From the NCBI RefSeq assembly GCF_036373705.1, contig NC_089863.1, forward strand, positions 28,790,227-28,854,226: 64,000 nt of DNA, read 5' to 3'. A program made the position numbers and the translations under genes. The DNA comes from Amia ocellicauda. Lineage: Eukaryota > Chordata > Actinopteri > Amiiformes > Amiidae. Positions within the stretch are counted from its first letter, which is position 1. Each line of letters opens with the position of its first letter. Below are positions 24,793 through 36,700 of this stretch, in pieces. The notes beneath the pieces are model-generated. The model ran no database searches. It worked only from the letters and a program-made list of their open reading frames with translations, and was not told where the DNA came from.

Positions 24793-27765
24793 ATGATGAC
24801 ATCGGTGGGCAGCAGCCGAGCCCGGGGAAACTGGGAGCAGACACAGACGCAGACACACAGCCAGACACAGCACAAGCAGAGGCCCCAGGTATGGAAGGAG
24901 GGGGGAGTTTGAGTAGAGAGGGGGAAGAAAGGAGGCACAGGTGTTTTTGTTGGACAGGGGGGTGGCCATGGGGGAGGGAAAGAGAGTTCTAAAGTATGGG
25001 GAGGCAGTGTGACGCAAGATGTGGAAAATGGGCAGTGAGGCAGAGGGTGGGGGAGGGGGGAGTTAGGGGTAGTGAGTGTTTAAAATAGTGCTAATAATTC
25101 CCAAATGAAATCACAGGGGAAGCATACATAGAAAGACAACCCGGCGGCTTGCTTCCATGGCTGAAGGCACTGCCGCACAGCACGCGATTGTGTTACACTG
25201 AAGCTGCATTGAGCTCTGTCAGTCGCCCGTGAAAACAAACTTTCACTTCCACTGCTGCGGTCGCCCGACCACACGGCTGGACACCCCTCGTTAGTCAGGC
25301 TGTGACACCCAAAAACCATTCCTGCTCTTCAAAAAGCATATTCATTATTGTGCTGTGTCATCCTGTACTGAGCTGTTCTCCATCTCTTCCCAGGCCACTG
25401 CAGAGCAGATTCGACTCGCACAGATGATTTCCGACCACAATGATGCCGACTTTGAGGAGAAAGTGAAGCAGGTAAGTTCCTCTGTCCCCCTCTCTGCCTC
25501 CTTTGTGGACTTCTTTGCTTTTCCTGCACACCTGTAGGTCTTCATGGCTCCCCCCATAGCTTTGAAGGTGGGATAGCGTGTGCCACAGTGACAGAGTTGC
25601 TTCCAGATGCTTCCGCTCAGCTCCAGTCTGAGTGCTGAAGCAACATCTGACTCTGACAGCAACCACTGCCTCCTGCCCTGCTCTCCTGGCTCTCTGATCC
25701 CTCGTGCAGTCAGTTGTCCTTTGGTTATTTGAGTGGCCAGTGGCCCGTTCCCTACCACCCGTGCAACGAGGCTGCAACGGTCCCGGCCACGTCGTTTACA
25801 AAGCAGGGGACGAGAAAATAAGAGAGCCAAGTAGAGGCCAATCATTGAGAAAAACAAGTAAACAAAAGAGAATTGCAGACAGGGCAGTGCCATTGGTACC
25901 CTGCTGAGATACATGTGGAAAGGGGTGCTTTTTTTTATAAAGTTTGTATTGGAGATTGGAGCCAGTTGGGTGCTGCTTGCATCCATATCCTCCTCCTCCT
26001 CCTCTTGCTGCTTTGCTTTGGAGAATTGACTTGTCTCCTCTGGAGCAGTGGCCCCAGAGTTTTGACATGTAAGTGCCAGGTTGTCTCTGTTTTTGACACT
26101 ATGGTGTGCATGTCTTCCAGCTGATTGACATCACAGGAAAGAACCAAGATGAGTCTATGATTGCCCTACATGATTGCAATGGGGATGTAAACAGAGCTAT
26201 CAACGTCCTCCTGGAGGGTAATCCGGATACTGTGAGTGAAGGGTGGGGTGGTCGGGTTACTCGAGATGGGTTTCAGTGCCAGGTGTGGGGGAGTGTAATG
26301 GTATGTTTTTTGGACTGAATCCTGTTCTTCTCGGTGCCTCAGGACTCATGGGAGATGGTTGGGAAAAAGAAGGGTGTGTCGGGACAGAAGGACAGTGGAC
26401 AGACGGAGACGAGCGAGGAGGGGAAGGAGAACAGGGACAGAGAGAGGGATGTGGCACGCCGCCGTGGGGGGCCCCCCAGGCGGGGCCGAGGAGCGAGCCG
26501 GGGCCGTGAGTGTAAGGACCAGTACTCAAACTGTCTCTCCATCAAGTGGAATATCCTGAGCATTCAGTAGTTTCCCTCTTCCTTTCTCTCTCCCTCTCAT
26601 TTTGTCATCCTTGCTCGTCTGTTTGTAATTTTAAAGTTACAATGAAGTATGAATCTGACCAACCGTGTGTTTGCTGACCTACTTCTTTCTCTCTCCTTCA
26701 GTCCGGGGTCAGGAAAATGGACTGGATGGAGCAAAGGCAGGTGGACCGCCAGGCCGGGGAACAGAGCGTGGTCGCAGGGGCAGGGGGAGAGGCAGAGGTA
26801 ACCCACGGCATCCTAACTGTACTGTATATTTTCCTTGGTCTGGTGTAGGGCTGTGTGATATGACGAGATATATTGTATGACAATAGAAAAACGTCTGTCG
26901 TTTCATATTATGCTATATCGTTTATATCGTAGTGTCGCAAATTGCAATCTTTACGGCAGTATTTTTCGTCATTAGGACGCTTTGCGTTCTTCCTGGTTCT
27001 TACACACGTGTCGGACGCGGCAAGAAATGAGCATCAGAAACGCAGACAGACATGAGGAGTGAACTGACACACAATAACCAACACAACCAAGAGATACTTT
27101 AATGCACAAGCGCACACGGTCCGCCCCGCTCTCTTCGCCAGGCTAAACTCGATAAACCCCCACCCCCGCTAATTTAGAGTGATATAATTTGTATAAAATT
27201 AATAATAACGTTTGTTTGCATTATAATAAATTGGAAAGCAATGCAAACATGCAGAAAGTATCATTTTCTTTTTATGGTGAAGTGGTTCAACAGTTGTATT
27301 TATTATTATTACTATTATTATAACCATTTTGTATTAACAACGTGCTGTACTTGTAAGTAGAATTGAGACGCGACAGTCAGAGGAGAAATGTCCCCGTCTA
27401 GCAGATGTTAATGCGCCACTATAAACCCGGCTGTGCTAAATCTACCTGAATCTATACCTTTAACAGCGCATGTGTTGTGTGATTTCTTTTACTTGTTATT
27501 GTTATGTGACAGTAAATCATACTGTGTATATGTATATATGTGCTCTGATGAAAATAAGTCGAAACGCGTAAGCATTATGATCACTTTTTCTCTAAAAAAA
27601 TAATTTGAGACATCGGTGAATATGGACTGTTTTTAGACGGGAGCTGCTGTACCATCCTAATATAATATGGATAATTGTTATATATAAAATCCCTGGGATA
27701 AGGCACCCCGCATTTAAGATTTATTAAAACTATTGTAATTCCAGCTATTTTAAAACTTGTGTATA

Positions 27766-27797
<32 letters not shown>

Positions 27798-30700
27798 CCC
27801 ATAACAACATAACACATGTAATAGTAATCATACAATACTTGCCCTGTAATGTGTTGCATTCTGCATATATTTACCATGACAGCCTGCATGTAGAATTTGT
27901 TAGTTTTGCTTTTTGAAGGATTAACAACATACTTGTAGTTTGAATGTCTTTGGTCTTATTTTGTGGCTTGATTGGATAAAAACAAGAAATATCGAGATAT
28001 ATATCGTGTATTGTCCAAACTACTAAAAATATAGAGATTATTTTTAAGTCATATCGCCCAGCCCTAGTCTGGTGGGTAGCCAACTGAAACCTCATTGCAC
28101 TAATGAGGTTTCAGTTGTGGCTAGGGGGGTGATGAGGGGAATGTGGTAATTTTTAAAAGGACTGCTGTACGATTGGGCATCCACCTGCGTTTTGCATAAT
28201 TTTATTTTATGATTTATTTTTTAATTAATGCGGTGTTGTGCAATTGTCTGGCTAATGTGTTGGACCCATCTCTGCACAGACGGCCGTGGCTGAAGCACCG
28301 ACCCGTTTCTTACAAAGATCTGTGTTTTGGATTTTCCCCTTTCAGCTGCTGCAGGTCCAGTTGTCTGACCTGTCTGTTTCTCCCTCCTTTAGGGGGCTCT
28401 GGCCGGCGAGGGAGCAGGTTTTCGGCCCAGGGCATGGGGTAAGTTGATGCACACCTGCCCGACACATGCAGGGGGGTATGTCTCCACATCACTGCTGGAA
28501 CACACTCCTCTCCCCTGACCACCCCCTTTGCACAGCAGACCGTGTCGCTTCAGATCCAACCTGACTGAACTGCTGCAGGGAGTCTTGTATTATGAAAGAG
28601 CTGGGAATTGACATGGGGTGCAGGGGGTAGTGGCAAGAGTGCGCTCCAGGATGGCGTCGGGGGGGGGTTGTTTACTTGTAAGCGCAATGGCATATTAGAC
28701 TTGTTGTGAACTTTTAAAAATAAATCCACAAGATCCCTGCAGCTTGTCAGCTCTGAAACGGCTCCAGCAAGTTGTGCGTGTCCGCTGCCCACCCCCAGCA
28801 CCGTCTGTCCCTCTGAGTCACGTCCTGTACAACGCAAGGCAACGTCCAGGGCTCCCACACAGCTCCTTGGGTGGGGAATGGGAAACTTTTCCAGGCCCTG
28901 AACAGTTTCCAAACCTTGAGCTCCACCATTCTTCAGGCACACCATGGCGAGCGGCCATCCAAAAACATGCAAGCAGAACCGGTGTCAGATGTAAACGTTG
29001 TGCCCGTCACGAGTCTACAGTTGGGGAGGGAGGTTCGGGGTTGCGGTGTAGATGGTGGAAAGTAGGCGAGGGCCCAGTTTAAGGGTTGTATAATCTCCCA
29101 GATGCCTCCATAGTAGCTTAACCAATGGCAGAGTACTTTAGCCCCTCCCTATTCCCAGGTGAGATTTTCTCATGAGAACACTCTGGAACCAGGGCCTCGG
29201 ACTTGGCCAGCTGACTTTTTTGTTTGGGGAAATCAAGGTACTTCCCAAAACTTGCTTTTGTTCATTTTATGTAGATCTTTTTTTTTTTTTTTTCTGTGCT
29301 GTTCCTGCACACCCGTAGGTCTTCACGGCTCCCCCTGTAGCCGTGAGGGTGGGATAGCGTGTGCCACAGTGACGGAGTTGCTTCCAGATGCTTTCGCTTG
29401 GCTGCAGTCTGAGTGCCGAAGCAACATAAGACTGACAGCCACTGACGCCTCCTCCTGCCCTGCCTCACGGATAGTCACTTGGAGAGATAGAGTTAGGAGT
29501 TTGAAGGTGTTGGTACAGGGCTAAATGGGAGGCCTAACCCCCACCCACCCGATAAAATCCTTTTTTGTACAAATTATGCTTGAGGTATTTTGGGGCAATA
29601 GTGAGTTTCCAGAGTTTTAGTGTAGCAGTGCCCTGTTTGTGGTCCTACAATATCATGCATAATTTATAAAGTGCTTTTTGTGATCAGGGTAGCTTAAACA
29701 CATAGACAGTAAAAATCCATCATTTACAAGGATATACATTTATAATGCTATTGTGCATTTAATCCATTGACTGCACGGCTGGCCCACAGGTTATTGGTCT
29801 TTGCTCTAGTGTTGGTCTCCACACAGCCCTGGTCTGACATGCACTCTGTGTCTGACCAGTCGCCTGTTGGAATATTTCACTCTGTATAATTTGGGAGATT
29901 CACATTAATAGAGCTTTTCTCTCCGGGGTCTGTAGCATAATGAAAGCTAATTCCACGACCACCTGAATCCATTAAATAACTTGGTTATGCCACAGAGTAG
30001 TCCCCTGGACGTTGCCTTGCTGAAAGTTGGTGCGACCCGACGCTGGAGTGTTTTACTAATCACAGTCACTTGCAGCTCAAAGAACGGCATCAGCCACCGC
30101 AGCCCCACTCTATGGACCATAAGGGTACAGTCGCCCTGCGCTGTCCCTGTCTGGTCTTCACCTCTGATCAATTAATATGCAGATTTTGTCTGACAACCTG
30201 CTACAGTACAGCAGGGTCTTCAGCTCTGTGGTCCTAGTCTACAGATGTTGGTTAAAGTCCAATCTGTCCTCTTCCCTAGTGTGGCTTGTGCATTTCTTTG
30301 AATCCCTGCCGGGCTGAACTGGTGTGATTTTGGTTCATATATCATTTTTTTAATGAATTTGTTTCAAACTGTTAAAGAAGTGTGCTGTCAGTCAGGGGTG
30401 TTTAGGGGTGTGCTGTGCCTCTTTGTGCAGGGTAACGGGTTTAATTGCATTAGCGGCTTCTCTGGTGTGCAAAACTTTAAATCTGCATGGTTCCACTTTT
30501 TTGTTGTGCCCTTTATTATACTAAAATATGGTGATGCTTTTTTCCTGGCTTAATTCTTGGTGTAAGCAGTGAACATCTGTGCCTGGATTAAATGGGGAAT
30601 TTTGGCCCACACTCGGGCACACATGCAGACAGGGTTGCACTCACACTCACAGATAGGGGGTGCACACTAACTTGCTAATCCCAGAGTTCCCAGCTGGACT

Positions 30701-33700
30701 CTTAAATCTCGGTGCAGTGGAGACGCTGGGAGCATCCACCCCCTCATTGTAGCTGCGGAGGAGTTGCTTTGGAAATGTTGCAGCCGAACTTTTGCCAAAA
30801 TTTGACATGGTGATCCTGGGTCTAGTTCCCCATCACCTTTTTGTGTGAACTTTTTTTTACAGTAGAACTGATTCTGTGAGGTGTGGGTGGGTGGGTGTGT
30901 GCACGCGTGTGATTGTGTGTAGAAGCTTTTGCAGTTTCACTCCTGCTCCAGCAATACATTTTTTGGACTAGCGTTCTGTCCCTTGTCCGAACCCCCCCCC
31001 CCACTGTCCCCAATGACCCCTACCCCTCCTTTACTTTACACTAGATAAGCATTAATGTGTCCAGTGGTCAGATTCTTCTCTCAAGAGTCTCTGGTAGGAG
31101 TACTGGTTTGACTGTCCTCCTCAAAGTGCAGTTATTGCAGTTGCAGGCCCTGTTAGCAAGCAATGCCACCAACACTTGCCTTTTAAGCTCTGGTGTTTGA
31201 CTTGAGCAGTGGGCAGGGCTAGGGGCAGTTTGAACGTGTTGAAAGCTGCAGTGTTGTGTGCTAATGCTAAACCAACTTGCTGAAATGCATTGTAAGTTTG
31301 CCTGATGTGATTTTTAACTTTGTGGGAGTGTTATTTATTCCATAGACCTGATTAGACTTGTTCTAATTTTTTTCTTCTTGGGCTTTTCATTTGCAGTATG
31401 TAACTTTTGTTGAATTACAAAAAGTTATCTGTGCCTTGGTTGGTCACTTCACACCAGCTATTAATGCACTTTCTCGGCCCACATGGTGGTGGCGCTGCAG
31501 TTGGAGGAGTTTTGTAACTTGACTGTGAGAGACGCAGCTTGCCTTATCCCCTCCACTTCATGCAACCTTCCAGTCTGCAAAAAGTGACTATGAGGGCTCT
31601 AAAAGCTGTATTGATTTTTTTTTTTTTTTTTTCTATAAACCTTCCCATTAGAAGAAAAACATGCAGATTCATTCCCCCCCCCCCCCCCCCCCATAACTTC
31701 TGTTTTGTTCAAATCTTGCCCCCTGTCCACAAATTCTTGTTATACATTTTTTTTTTTTTTTAAATTCAATGTGCTGCTCAGCCTGTAATTTGTTACTGTT
31801 GTTTTTCCTCTAAAGCCAGAATGATAAGGGGTCAAGATTTGATTTTTCGGGAGACGACAGGTGAGTCTATGGTCGAAAGGTGCGTTGAGAATAGTCCGGC
31901 ACACACACACAGCCAGGCAGAGAGAGGGGTGGGGGGAGATGGAGAGATTAAACTGAGCCCCTTTGCAAAAGGAGTTAAATCCTATTTTCACGATTGCACT
32001 GAGTCCTTGTTTAACATGCGCAGCACTTTAGAAACAACAATTTGTATTAATCATTTTAGAAGCAACCCTGGTATTTTTTCTTTATCCTTGATCTATAGTT
32101 CACAATTTAATTAAGTAATAGACAGAGACCTCAGTCATGCTGATCGTGTCTCACCCCGTTGGCTGCACGCTACAGGGATTTGCACGATGGAGGTAGATAA
32201 GTTCACAGCTCTGTGCCAGTCTGCTCCTCTCCCAAGGTGCCTGAGAAGCACTTTATATTCGCGCACATGTCTCTTCCCTGGGGAGGGATGGGTGGGGGAC
32301 AAACAAAGCATTTTGAACTCTATTTAACAAGGCACAATCGCTTAATTTTGTTACTTGAGTGCCCATAGGCAGTGTACACAGTGTTCTGTGCCGTTTGCTT
32401 TGGGGGGGGGGGGTACAATTTCTCTCAGCTCCCAAAGCCCCCCAATTTAGGTGGTCCAGGTTTCCATTTGTCTTCACTGGGGTCTGAAACGGCAGTTTTG
32501 GTTGTGTTTGACTTTTTAAAAGGCTTTCACTTCTGATGTCCGATTGGTGGTTCGTTGGGTGTGGGATGGGGTTAGTCTCCTTTTATAACAATCAGATTCT
32601 CTTGTTTTTGTGTGTAATGGGGAATGTGATTCAGATTTGGCATTGAGATGGGGAAATCAGTGTAAAATAAAGCTCTTTAAATGCCGAAGGGGGGGTGGTT
32701 CTGAGATGATGATAATCCTTTGTAAAATGAAAACCTGGACCTTTTGTGCATCCCCTGCCCCCTCTCTGTCTGTGTAGCCCCTCAGTTGTAGTGCTGTTGT
32801 TGGTGTGTACTGGTCTCCTGGTTGGTTGCTGAACACCTGGCTCTGTGTGTCTGCTCTGTCCCCCTCTAGGACCTTCAACCCTGCCGACTATGCCGAGCCC
32901 TCCCACAACGAGGACAGCTATGGCGGCGGCAACACATGGAACAACACGGGCAGCTTCGAACCCGATGATGGAACCAGTGAGTGCCCCCACCCCCTGGCCA
33001 ACTGTCTTTTGCTCTGTCCCCCTGTTGTCTTTGTCCTCCTCCTCTTAGTCTTCCACTCTGTCCTTTCATCACCCCCTGGAGGCATTAGCTCCTCACCCCA
33101 GGGCTGTGCATCTCCAGCATAGGAGAGTGTCCAGCTTCTCACTCCACACTGGGGTCTTTTTGCCTTAATTTGATTGTTTGGTGTGTTTGAGAAGGATGAG
33201 GGGTCAAATCTAGTTTTATTATAGCTCAATCTGTTAGTGCTTTTAAGTTTCCTTTCATTGCTTATTTTTAAGTTCTCACTCATAAATGTTTTGTTTATTC
33301 GATAAGAGTTTTGTTACATCATATTTCTTCCCAAGATTTGATGTTTTTGCAAAATATCCACAGGTACACTGCTATTTTTGTCAGAAGGGTGGGCATGTCT
33401 GGGGGAGGTGGGGTGGAGGTTATGGAGAGTATGGGTCTCTCCTTTTTGAGGCGGTTGTTTATTTTTCCTGCCTCATTTAGAATTCTTCTCTTCTCTTCCA
33501 GGGCTTGAATTCACTGGGAGTGAGGGAACAAATTATCCCAGAAAATTTGAGTCTGATTCTGGTACGATAACTATCCCAGCATCTCCTTTGTCTAGGATAA
33601 TGTTTTTTTGTTTCCCCTTCTCCTGTTTGTTTCTTTTTGGTACTTTGCATTGGAAAACATTGAAATCTTGTATAGAGTTTAAGGATATCTGTGGATATGG

Positions 33701-36700
33701 TCAGACATGTTGGTGTTTAATCCACCCTTTTGGTTGTGATTCTGACTTTCTTCCACGGCAGGACTGTCTCTTGTCTGTCATCAGTCCTTCACTGGCATCT
33801 TTGCTTTTGTTTCTCCGCTCGTTTGCTTTGCTTGCCCACTCACTTGTGCTCTCAAACCACTGGCTCCCTTCGTTATACAAAAAGGGCTTATCTTGCTCTT
33901 TAACGAAGCGCTGACCAGAGCTGGTCATGTGACGTGTCAGCAGCAGCCCCGCCTCCCCATCCTTTCCAACCCAGTCTGTCCCTCTATGTGAGGCCTGCTC
34001 CCGGCAGCCCTGCTGTCTCTGTCTCTCTCCTGCCTCTCTCGGTCCTGCTCCCAGGAGGGGCCCTCTATCCTGCTGGTCGGGTGTTAGTTTAAGGAGAGCA
34101 CCCCTGACTCCAGGCCCCTGAGCGGTGTTCCAGCCGTGGCCCATCCGTGCCTCGTTCCTTGCGTATGACTTGGGGAGGCACTGGTGCACTCCAACCCTGG
34201 TGTCATCAAAACCACTGGAGTCCAGTTAGACCCAGGAATCGGCTTGATGAAGGGAGCTGGAGCAGGAGCCAGCAGGGTGGGATGGGGATGGCTCCTCCTG
34301 TGGACCAGGGCCAAGGAGTGCCCATCTGTTACTGTTTGTGATGTTGCTGCTGTTTTCTGGTCTTTCTTTCTACACCTCTCTCACTTCCTTTTATTTGTTG
34401 TCCCTCCCACCCAAGTCTTATACTACAGTGACTAGGTGGGCTAGTCTAAATTTGACCTGGTAATGAATCAAAAGGTGCTGAAAGGGACTGGAGTCTGACC
34501 TCCCTCACTTTTGAATTAAATGTATCAATTCACTTATGCATTTCATTTCTGCTCAGTCTGTGTGATGAGCCCCTGCCCTTTGCATTGCTCCCAGTTGCCT
34601 TGGTGTCTCCTGTCTTTTGTCTGTGCTTTTGCATCTTATTAAATTCCCCTCCCCATTGAGCAAAAACCCAAACTCCCCAACACAGGAATGGGTAGATTTA
34701 AATCCATAATTGTATCTATTAACTGGAATCCACCCCCCCTGTTTCTTTCCTGGTTTTGTTTCCAGCTTATTCCTCAATTTTCTTAATTGATCGTGGCAGC
34801 CTAAATGCTTAATTGATCTTTGAGTATTCTGACTGCTAGACTGGGACAGTGTGCTGCCTGTTCAGTAAGCTGAGGGAATTGGGTTCCAGTGCTGACTCTC
34901 CTCTCTGCGCTTTGTGTGTGTGGCAGGTGCTTGGAGGACAGCCACGGACGAGTGGGGCACGGAGGACTGGAATGAAGATGTGAGTGCTGATTTAGAAGCC
35001 ATTGTCTGGGTCCGTCTCTGTTGGGGTGTGGGTGGGGTGGTTGTCCATGCGTGTTTCTGGGGGTGGGAGGGGTTTTTCTGTTAGTGTGTGTCCGTCACTT
35101 TGTGTGTGCGTGCATCAGTCTTCCTGTGTGTGTCTGTCCTGCGTGTTTTGTTTTGAATTTTCAAAGTGTGCAAGTCACACAGAACAAGCACCTCCATACC
35201 ATGACTGACTTATGACAGTGGCTTAAAATAGCCCAGAGCTCTAAATGTAAAGGGTGGGAAAAGTGACCGGGAGAGAGGTGGAGAAGGAGAAAGATGGACA
35301 GTAACAGCACAGGTAGAGGCGATCACAAAGTCACAATAACAGATGGGAGCTTCTCTGCCCTGGTCCGTGGCAGGGGGTTGCTGCCTGTCCCATCTCGTTA
35401 CTGCAGGCCTGAGAAGCAAGTGGACAGAGATGAGGCCCTGGGAGCAGGCATTGCTCTATGGCCTCAATATCCATTAATCTCAGTCATGTTCTAAAGTGGA
35501 ATGTTTTTATTTTCCCCACCCCCCCTCTGACTTGGATCCAGGCCATAACCTTACATTGCGTTTTTTGTTTCCTTGATCTGCAGCTTTCAGAGACCAAGAT
35601 ATTCACCGCTTCCAGCGTTGCCTCCATGCCCCTACCCCCTGAGAGTGTGACCATCACAGCTGGACAGAGGTATGCCACTGACAGATGGACATGGACAGAG
35701 AAGTCCACGTTCACCCCCACCCTGTGTGTGTAGAGACTAGGTTGTGGTCAGGCTGCTTTATTAGTGCTCTAAAATGTCAGCTGGGGAATGTTTAATTAAC
35801 CCAGTTAGGGGTGATTAACCCTCTGCATACCCGTAGACCCTTTCCGGCTGGCCTGTAGCCTCAAAGGGGGGACAGCGTATGCCACAGCAACCGCAGAGCT
35901 GCCATCCAGATGCAACCTGACCCTGACTGTGGCCTGTTGAACTGCATTGCTCTCCCAATCGATTAGTATTTGTTAAGTTTTCTTTACCTTTAAGCAGCAC
36001 TGGCACTTTGATCTTCAACCCCTCACCACATCAAGAGCACTTGAGAGTAGTTCTGCATGGATGGTTTTATACAGAATTAGTGTGGTTGTCCTGGATTTTT
36101 ATTTTGACTCCTCTCACCTCTGCAGGATTGACCTGGCTGTGCTGCTGGGTAAGACGCCACCCTCCTCGTCTGAGAGCGAGGCAGCCCCACTGGAGCCGCC
36201 CCCACCGGCATCGCTGTCCCAATCGCTGGTGTTCAGCAACTCCAAGCAGGGCTCTCTTTCCCAGCCCTCATCCGGCACGCCCTTCTCCCAGCACAGCATG
36301 GTGAGGGCTTAGGCCTGTCCTGTTTAGTGTTTTTCTGTATGTTGGACAGACATGTTGTGGACAGCAAACCAAAAGGAGTGTCAATCAACAGCAGTCTTAA
36401 TTAACCCAGTGAAGGCAATTAGTTCCTCTGCATACCCGTAGACCCTTTCCGGCTGGCCTATAGCCTCAAAGGGGGGACAGCGTATGCCACAGCAACTGCA
36501 GAGCTGCCATCCAGATGCAACCTGACCCTGACCGTGGCCTGTTGAACTGCATTGCTCTCCCAATCTGTCTATCAGTTTCTGTTTTACTGGTGGGGAGTGG
36601 GGTAGGAAAGGAACCAACTCAAAGGGCCCAGTGCTAGAGTGTAAAATATCAGTGTGGCATGTTCTCGGTTTAGATGCTTGATATGTGGGATGATGCCTGA

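Noticed and set aside
33701..34189. 162-codon minus ORF in UBAP2L intron 8
   Set aside because: No family resemblance and no promoter or poly(A) context; probably chance.
35815..36018. Repeated small minus ORFs reading GEQCSSTGH-type peptide at four places
   Set aside because: They coincide exactly with the family B interspersed repeat; shared sequence reflects element copies, not a gene family.
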